64,000 bases of DNA from CAUZJF01 sp965248605 (GTDB lineage Bacteria; Chloroflexota; Dehalococcoidia; Lucifugimonadales; CAUZJF01), in the NCBI GenBank assembly GCA_965248605.1, contig CBDFJV010000007.1, positions 558,001 through 622,000 on the forward strand. The letters run 5' to 3'. Both the position numbers and the translations under genes were made by a program. The notes below the pieces were generated by a model. It ran no database searches. It was not told the origin of the DNA and saw nothing but the letters and a program-made list of their open reading frames with translations. Below are positions 59,612-64,000 of this stretch, piece after piece (positions within the stretch are counted from its first letter, which is position 1; each line of letters opens with the position of its first letter).

Positions 59612-59943
59612 GCATTCTCGGCATGGGCCCTTTGGAGGTGCTGTTGGTCCTGTTGCTAGCCTTTATCCTGCTGGGCCCGCAGCGGATGGTCGACGCAGCG
59701 CGAATGCTCGGCAAGGCCAGCCGTGAGATGAGGCGCCTCGCCGACGAGCTTCCCAGCTTCTCGCTGGACGAAGAGCCCGCGCGACCGATCGTCCATCGGG
59801 AGGGAGGGCCGGCCCGAGGTCAATCGAGCTCACCCCAAAAGCCGGAAGAGGAGAGCGAGCCGAAAGACGTTCCCGTTGCGTTCGGGCCGGTTGAGGCCAA
59901 GGCCGAGGCGGAACGCAAACCGGACGAGGACGAACAGCCTTGA
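59608..59943 (+). CDS. tatB: Twin-arginine translocase TatB-like protein
   Basis: The 111-residue protein has an N-terminal membrane helix (GPLEVLLVLLLAFILLGPQRM), an amphipathic helix (DAARMLGKASREMRRLADEL) and an acidic, proline-rich tail. The position directly before tatC with a 4-bp overlap, plus the longer tail, favours TatB over TatA; a separate TatA-like protein is encoded convergently at 60846-61043. It receives Tat substrates with TatC. Confidence 0.88.
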   Translation: MSILGMGPLEVLLVLLLAFILLGPQRMVDAARMLGKASREMRRLADELPSFSLDEEPARPIVHREGGPARGQSSSPQKPEEESEPKDVPVAFGPVEAKAEAERKPDEDEQP

Positions 59944-60703
59944 GTGACTCCGAGTTGACAATAGGCCAGCACCTCACTGAGCTCCGCCGACGGCTGGCCT
60001 GGTCGGTCGTTGCGGTTGCCGTATGCACCGCGCTGGCCTTCATCTTCCACAAGCAGATCCTCGAGCTACTTATGGAGCCCGCGCGGGGATTTGCTCAGGT
60101 CCCCAATCAGTCTCCGATCTACACGGAAATGACGGAGTTCATCGGCACCGCGATGAAGGTGTCGTTGCTTGCCGGTTTCATCCTAGCCTTGCCCTTTGTG
60201 CTGTTCCAGGTCGTGATGTTCGTCGCCCCGGGCCTCAGTCCGTCGGAAAGGCGTTATCTCTACAGTCTCGTCCCGATGAGCCTGCTGGCCTTCCTCGCCG
60301 GAGCCGCGTTCGGCTACCGGGTCCTGTTTCCTCCCGCAGTCACTTCCTTCTCACCTTCGGCGGCGATGTCGCGACCCCGTTCATTCGCATCGGTAACTAC
60401 ACCAGCCTTATGCTCACGCTGCTCTTCTGGATGGGCATCGTCTTCGAGACCCCGGTGGTGGCATTCTTCCTCTCGAAGATCGGGCTGGTCACGCCTCGCT
60501 TCCTCGCCCGTAATCGGAGGTACGCGGTTGTCATCGCCTTCGTCCTGGGCGCCATCATAACGCCGACCTTCGACCCCATCAACCAGAGCCTGGTGGCACT
60601 GCCCATAATCGTCATGTACGAGCTAGGCATCTGGCTTGCCAAGCTGGGATACCGTGGACGTGAGTCTTCGCGGGAGCTGACCCTCGACACCGAAGGCCAG
60701 TAG
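59940..60703 (+). pseudogene. tatC: Twin-arginine translocase TatC, with a 1-base frameshift
   Basis: TatC binds the twin-arginine signal. The first frame (from the TTG at 59940) reads LTIGQHLTELRRRLAWSVVAV...FGYRVLFPPAVT. At about 60343-60347 the frame changes and the family sequence resumes as FLLTFGGDVATPFIRIGNYTSLMLTLLFWMGIVFETPVVAFFLSKIGLVTPRFL and ends at 60703. One missing T (ACTTCC for ACTTTCC) accounts for it. Repaired length is 254 residues, normal for TatC. Because tatA, tatB and the rest look intact, a base-calling error in a short homopolymer is the simplest reading. Confidence 0.9.
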
Positions 60704-60790
60704 GGGTCTACAACCGAGGTTGTAGAGTGCACATGGGAGTCCCTTTGAGGAGCCCGCCCCTCTCGGAAATTCATATCGGACGAAAATGAA

Positions 60791-60821
60791 AAGGCCCCAG
60801 CATGTTCGCTGAGGGCCTTGT
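60791..60821. terminator. Bidirectional terminator between tatC and tatA
   Basis: AAGGCCCCAGC (60791-60801) pairs, with one bulge, with GCTGAGGGCCTT (60808-60819), preceded by AAAATGAA and followed by TGTTAG. It can end both converging transcripts. A second, 8-bp hairpin CTACAACC-GA-GGTTGTAG lies at 60708-60725. Confidence 0.75.
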
Positions 60822-60845
60822 TAGTTCACTTAGGTCGGGGATCGA

Positions 60846-61043
60846 TCAGTTTTTCTGTCCGGCCTCCGTGATCTCCGAATTCTCTGTGTTCTCCGTGGTT
60901 TCCTTTTCCCCACTCTGCGAGGAACGGAACTCACGAATGGCCTTGCCCATCGCGCCGCCGATTTCCGGCAGCCTGCCGACTCCGAAGATGATCAACACCA
61001 CTACCAGCAGCAGAATCAGCTCTGTAGGTCCAATTGATGGCAT
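60846..61043 (-). CDS. tatA: Twin-arginine translocase TatA-like protein
   Basis: From ATG 61043, preceded by GAGGGGAAG, the 65-residue product has a short N-terminal membrane helix (PTELILLLVVVLIIFGVGRLPEIGGAMGKAIREFR) with the family FG hinge and a charged tail rich in Glu and Thr. TatA oligomers form the protein-conducting element. It converges on tatC. The longer in-frame start at 61082 adds basic residues untypical for the family and is rejected. Confidence 0.92.
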   Translation of the reverse strand: MPSIGPTELILLLVVVLIIFGVGRLPEIGGAMGKAIREFRSSQSGEKETTENTENSEITEAGQKN

Positions 61044-61260
61044 CTTCCCCTCCCATCGCCTCTTAACGATCGCACCCATCATAGCGCCGCAGCTATCGGG
61101 GCGTCAACGCGACAGCCAGCCGGTCTATGACGAATTCCTTTCATGGCCAGGTCACGGAGTTCTGTATCGGATCTCAGACCGGGAGGACTCCAATGTCCCG
61201 CCCTTCGTTAAAGGCGATTGCATCGTCCACCATACGGCGGAAGTCGTAGCTAGGATTGAA
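61044..61260. other. Spacer upstream of tatA with the remnant of an interrupted gene
   Basis: About 130 bp upstream of tatA hold its presumed promoter. From 61260 back to 61174 lies the C-terminal remnant listed separately. No other gene is seen. Confidence 0.4.
61174..61260 (-). pseudogene. C-terminal remnant of a gene cut by IS1380 copy 4
   Basis: On the minus strand the bases next to the IS read NPSYDFRRMVDDAIAFNEGRDIGVLPV and stop at 61174. If the IS and one target copy are removed, the frame joins with the gene on the far side as ...LLKRLNPSYDFRRMVDDA.... This is therefore probably the end of the gene at 62979-64000. Confidence 0.5.
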
Positions 61261-62978
61261 CCCTAATCCACCGAAGGACGGCGTGTAGGAGGCCTGCTGA
61301 AGAAACAAAAGGGTGCGCCTCTGAATCTGGGATAATGGTTTTGAAACAGAAAACCGGTCCCAGAAAAGGAGCACCCGATAGATGCTACCACGTAACCACC
61401 CCGACCGCATCCAAATCGCCTTCGACGACCACCGCCTGGTGGCCAATGCCGGGCTGATCCTTCCCGCCACCCTCGCCCTGCGCCTTGGCCTGCCCCAACT
61501 CCTCCGGAAGCACCTCGACCTCGGCGGCGCGCCGGGCCGGGCGAACACCGGCGACAAGATGATGACCCTGGTGGCCTCCGCCCTAGCCGGCGGAGATTGC
61601 ATCGACGACGCCGATGTGCTGCGCGCCGGCGGGACCGCCCGCGTGCTCGGTTTCACGGCTAAGGCTCCCTCCACCCTGGGCACCTTCCTGCGCAGCTTCA
61701 GGTGGGGCCATGTCCGCCAACTGGACCGGGTGAGCCGCGAGTTGCTGGCCCGGGTCTGGAAGGCCGGTGCCGGACCCGGCGACGCACCATTCACCATCGA
61801 CCTTGATTCGACGATCTGCGAGACCTACGGACTGGCCAAGGAGGGCGCCCGCCACCACGGCTACACCGGTGCGCGGGGCTATCACCCGCTGCTGGCCGTC
61901 GCCGCCGGCACCGGCGACGTGCTGATGGCCCGCCTGCGCGAGGGCCGGGCTAACACCGCCCGCGGCGCTGCCCACTTCCTGCGTGAAACGGTGGGGCGGG
62001 TGCGCTACTGCGGAGCCAGGGGCCAACTCACGGTGCGGGCCGACAGCGGCTTCTATACCCACGCCGTGGTCGCCGTCTGCCGCCGGATGGATGTCCGCTT
62101 CTCCATCGCCATCCGCCAGCGCGCCCGCCTGCGGAATCTCATCGAGGCGATACCCGAAGATGGCTGGACGCCGATTCCTTACTGGCTGGACGGCGCCGCC
62201 GATGTGGCCGAGACCACCTACACCCCGTTCCAGGCCGAGGCGGACGCCGCGCCGGTACGGCTCATCGTCCGGCGGGTGAAGCCGGCGCCCTGTTCTCAAC
62301 TGGCTCTCTTCGCCACCTACAGCTATCACGGCTTCATCACCGACCGGGACGGGGAGACGCTGGAACTGGAGGCCGATCATCGCCGTCACGCCGAGATCGA
62401 GAATGCGATACGCGACCTCAAGTACGGCGTGGGGCTGAACCATCTCCCCTCGGGCCGTTTCGCCGCCAACGGCGCCTGGCTGGCGGTACAGGTGATGGCG
62501 CACAACCTGGCCCGCTGGACAGCCCGCATCGGCCTGGGTCAGCAGATCGTGACCACCAAGACCCTCAGACGACGGGTCTTTGCCTTGGCCGGACGGATCA
62601 CCCGCTCGGCACGCCGATTGACCCTGCAGCTTCCCCGGCGCTGGCCCTGGGAGGAGCAGTTCAGCCGCGCCCTGGCCCGACTGCGAGCCATTCCACTCCC
62701 AGCCTGACGGAGCCCGTCCGCCACTGACCCACCAGCCAACCCAACGTCCCCGCAAACTCGCGCCAGCCCAGTCCGCGAGCGCCTCTTGCCGTGTCCTATC
62801 CCGCCATCTGGCTCGCCACAGCCACTGTAGGCCGCCATCGGTGCCCCCAAAAGCGCCTGCAGACCGCCCGCCAACCTCCCGTCTACCCAAATTCGAGCCC
62901 GGATCATCACGCCTGTAACTCCCTCACCCCCTTCCGCTGTCCTCACGTCGTCCATCCCTGTCCGTCGGTGGATTCGGG
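61261..62978 (+). mobile_element. IS1380-family insertion sequence, divergent copy 4
   Basis: The 1718-bp element is clearly related to copies 1-3 over its whole length but differs at many positions. Its ends are CCCTAATCCACCGAAGGAC and, on the right, CCCGAATCCACCGACGGAC. Flanking 5-mers are TTGAA and TTAAG, similar but not identical, which fits a decayed target duplication and an older insertion. The transposase frame is intact. Confidence 0.93.
61382..62707 (+). CDS. IS1380-family DDE transposase (copy 4)
   Basis: The 441-residue protein is the same length as in copies 1-3 and keeps the DDE residues (TIDLDSTICETYG, TVRADSGFY, HAEIENAIRDLKYG). Many substitutions are scattered along it (for example LALRLGLPQLLRKHLDLGG against LARHLGLRELVDHHLDLGG). 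It thus represents a sister element rather than a degraded copy. Confidence 0.95.
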   Translation: MLPRNHPDRIQIAFDDHRLVANAGLILPATLALRLGLPQLLRKHLDLGGAPGRANTGDKMMTLVASALAGGDCIDDADVLRAGGTARVLGFTAKAPSTLGTFLRSFRWGHVRQLDRVSRELLARVWKAGAGPGDAPFTIDLDSTICETYGLAKEGARHHGYTGARGYHPLLAVAAGTGDVLMARLREGRANTARGAAHFLRETVGRVRYCGARGQLTVRADSGFYTHAVVAVCRRMDVRFSIAIRQRARLRNLIEAIPEDGWTPIPYWLDGAADVAETTYTPFQAEADAAPVRLIVRRVKPAPCSQLALFATYSYHGFITDRDGETLELEADHRRHAEIENAIRDLKYGVGLNHLPSGRFAANGAWLAVQVMAHNLARWTARIGLGQQIVTTKTLRRRVFALAGRITRSARRLTLQLPRRWPWEEQFSRALARLRAIPLPA

Positions 62979-64000
62979 TTAAGGCGCTTGAGAAGCTTGC
63001 TCACCTCATCGCCCACCCTGTCGATGTGCTTCATGGCAGCTACAGCCTGGTCTGTAGCCACCTTGAAGTTGCCGGTGCGGTTCAGCTTTTCTATGGCCCC
63101 GGCTGCCGTCTTCTCCGCTTGGGCCAAGCGTTGCGTAGCGTCGAGAGCGCCATGGGCCATTCGGCGGGTGGTGGAGACCAGATCGTCCGGCAGGGCCTTG
63201 AACTCGTCGATCAATCTGGGGTCGTCGAACGCCCCACCGTGTCTTTGGAGGAAGTTCTTTACTTCTTCGGCGTACTGTTTGGCCTGTACGCGCAACTCTT
63301 CCTGAGCCGTAAGCACCTTGCGTTGCGCCTGGGTGAGGTCGGGTCGCAGGGTGGAGGTCCCGTATTTGGCTTTGTAGGCGTCCTCGGCGTGTTCTGCCAC
63401 GTCCTGCTCGCCAACGGCCTTGCCTAGCTTTCTCATCTTCTTGAACACGTCGTCGGCTGCGCTTGCCAACTGCGGGTCGACCTGCTTTAGGTTGGACTTG
63501 ACTGCAACGACGGCATTCTCGGCTGCGCTTGCCAACTGCGAGTCTAGGTTGGACTTGGCTGCAACGACGGCATTCTCGGCCCTCGCAGTTCTGACTTTGG
63601 GGATGGTCGGAAGGAACTTGCCGGCTCCGCGGACTAGGCCCAAGGGGGCAAAGAAGAGCGAGTCGGCGGCGACTGAGATGAACCTCTCCGTCGGAGACAT
63701 CTCGCCCCAGCGATGGACTGTTGCGGCGATGGGGGTCATGGAGAGAAGAACCTTGTCCAGGGTTTCAACCTTACCGTCTATGTAGCCCGCGACCCCAGGC
63801 ACGTCGAGTCGCGGGTCGGCGGGTGGGCCGGCCGGCATCCTCGACTGCGTGGGATCGACGATGTGGCGCTGGCTGAGGGGCCCTGCTGGAAGCGCGTCGA
63901 AGCCCTGGGCCAACTGGATGGAGCTGCGCGGGTCGGGCGGGCCACCCGGGACATGCTTCGTAGGTACCGGTTCAGTCTTTGGCTGCGAGACGGAGGTAGG
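62979..64000 (-). pseudogene. Alanine-rich coiled-coil protein, 3' end cut by IS1380 copy 4, 5' end outside the window
   Basis: About 340 codons are visible and the frame stays open to the window edge. Features in order: a Pro/Gly-rich segment (LDVPGVAGYIDGKVETLDKVLLSM), a hydrophobic stretch (FISVAADSLFFAPLGLVRGAG), a duplicated motif AENAVVAAKSNLDSQLASA / AENAVVAVKSNLKQVDPQLASA, and long helical regions (LTQAQRKVLTAQEELRVQAKQYAEEVKNFLQRHGG). The frame runs 18 codons into the IS to 62924. Composition is like phage structural or injected proteins, but no family is recognised and no phage genes are in view. Confidence 0.6.

Noticed and set aside
1..64000. tRNA or rRNA genes, plasmid or phage origins
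   Set aside because: No cloverleaf with a T-loop GGTTCGAATCC-type motif, no rRNA segments and no replication genes were recognised by reading.

Overview
This window looks like a piece of a GC-rich, uncultivated-type bacterial genome, most likely a chloroflexotan of the Dehalococcoidia/SAR202 kind. That placement is an inference. It rests on the mix of a Gram-positive-style LexA/SOS box, a PspA-PspAA pair, MshEN-type type IV pilus genes, DUF457-like membrane proteins and many catabolic singletons (phytanoyl-CoA dioxygenase, Rieske protein, amidohydrolase paralogs, DUF1800, NHL). No rRNA, tRNA or CRISPR array was recognised.

Layout. 1-2.6 kb: str operon (rpsL-rpsG-fusA, minus strand) behind a perfect sigma70-type promoter, divergent from lexA with a candidate SOS box. 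2.6-4.9 kb: an arrestin-like protein, a TolB-like lipoprotein and an FHA protein. 4.9-6.6 kb: IS1380-family copy 1. 7-14 kb: type IV pilus/secretion operon (pilB split over two frames, pilC, pilN-like, pilO-like, pilD) running into a NarL-type histidine kinase and response regulator. 14-19.2 kb: a repeat-rich spacer with a strong promoter immediately followed by a terminator, a frameshifted DHDPS-like aldolase, a beta-propeller protein, a DUF2652 protein and a truncated PAS gene. 19.2-20.9 kb: IS1380 copy 2. 20.9-27.8 kb: amidohydrolase, transketolase, HExxH lipoprotein, DUF457-like protein and the Psp envelope-stress group. 27.9-30.3 kb: an IS21 element (istA/istB). 30.5-38.7 kb: aldo/keto reductase, coiled-coil lipoprotein, DUF1800, NHL, a SelA-like gene split by IS1380 copy 3, and an SGNH esterase. 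38.9-45.6 kb: Rieske fusion protein with a divergent SufR-like regulator, then small enzymes, an orphan 653-residue protein, PhyH and GerW. 45.7-50.3 kb: coaX-coaBC and gdhA, the latter split by an IS630 element. 50.4-54.6 kb: DUF457-like protein and three tandem amidohydrolase paralogs. 54.7-61 kb: birA, a zinc-ribbon/GT-C fusion, an RlmD-like methyltransferase, maf, tatB-tatC and convergent tatA. 61.3-64 kb: a divergent fourth IS1380 copy inside an alanine-rich coiled-coil gene.

The dominant theme is genome flux. Six IS elements of three families occupy about 10.5 kb. Two of them interrupt genes so cleanly that removing the element and one target duplication restores the reading frame (selA-like, gdhA). 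One near-identical IS1380 copy lacks a target duplication and supplies a start codon to the next gene. Between genes lie several families of short palindromic repeats and C-rich degenerate heptamer tracts. Three protein genes (pilB, the aldolase, tatC) and the IS630 transposase are frameshifted, which may partly reflect homopolymer sequencing errors.

Functional links that can be read from layout: CoA synthesis (coaX-coaBC, with an unusual decarboxylase active site); Tat export (tatB-tatC and tatA); pilus assembly with a co-transcribed two-component system; envelope stress (small membrane protein, PspA, PspAA); and an iron-sulfur regulator/Rieske protein divergon with a nested palindrome overlapping both -35 boxes.
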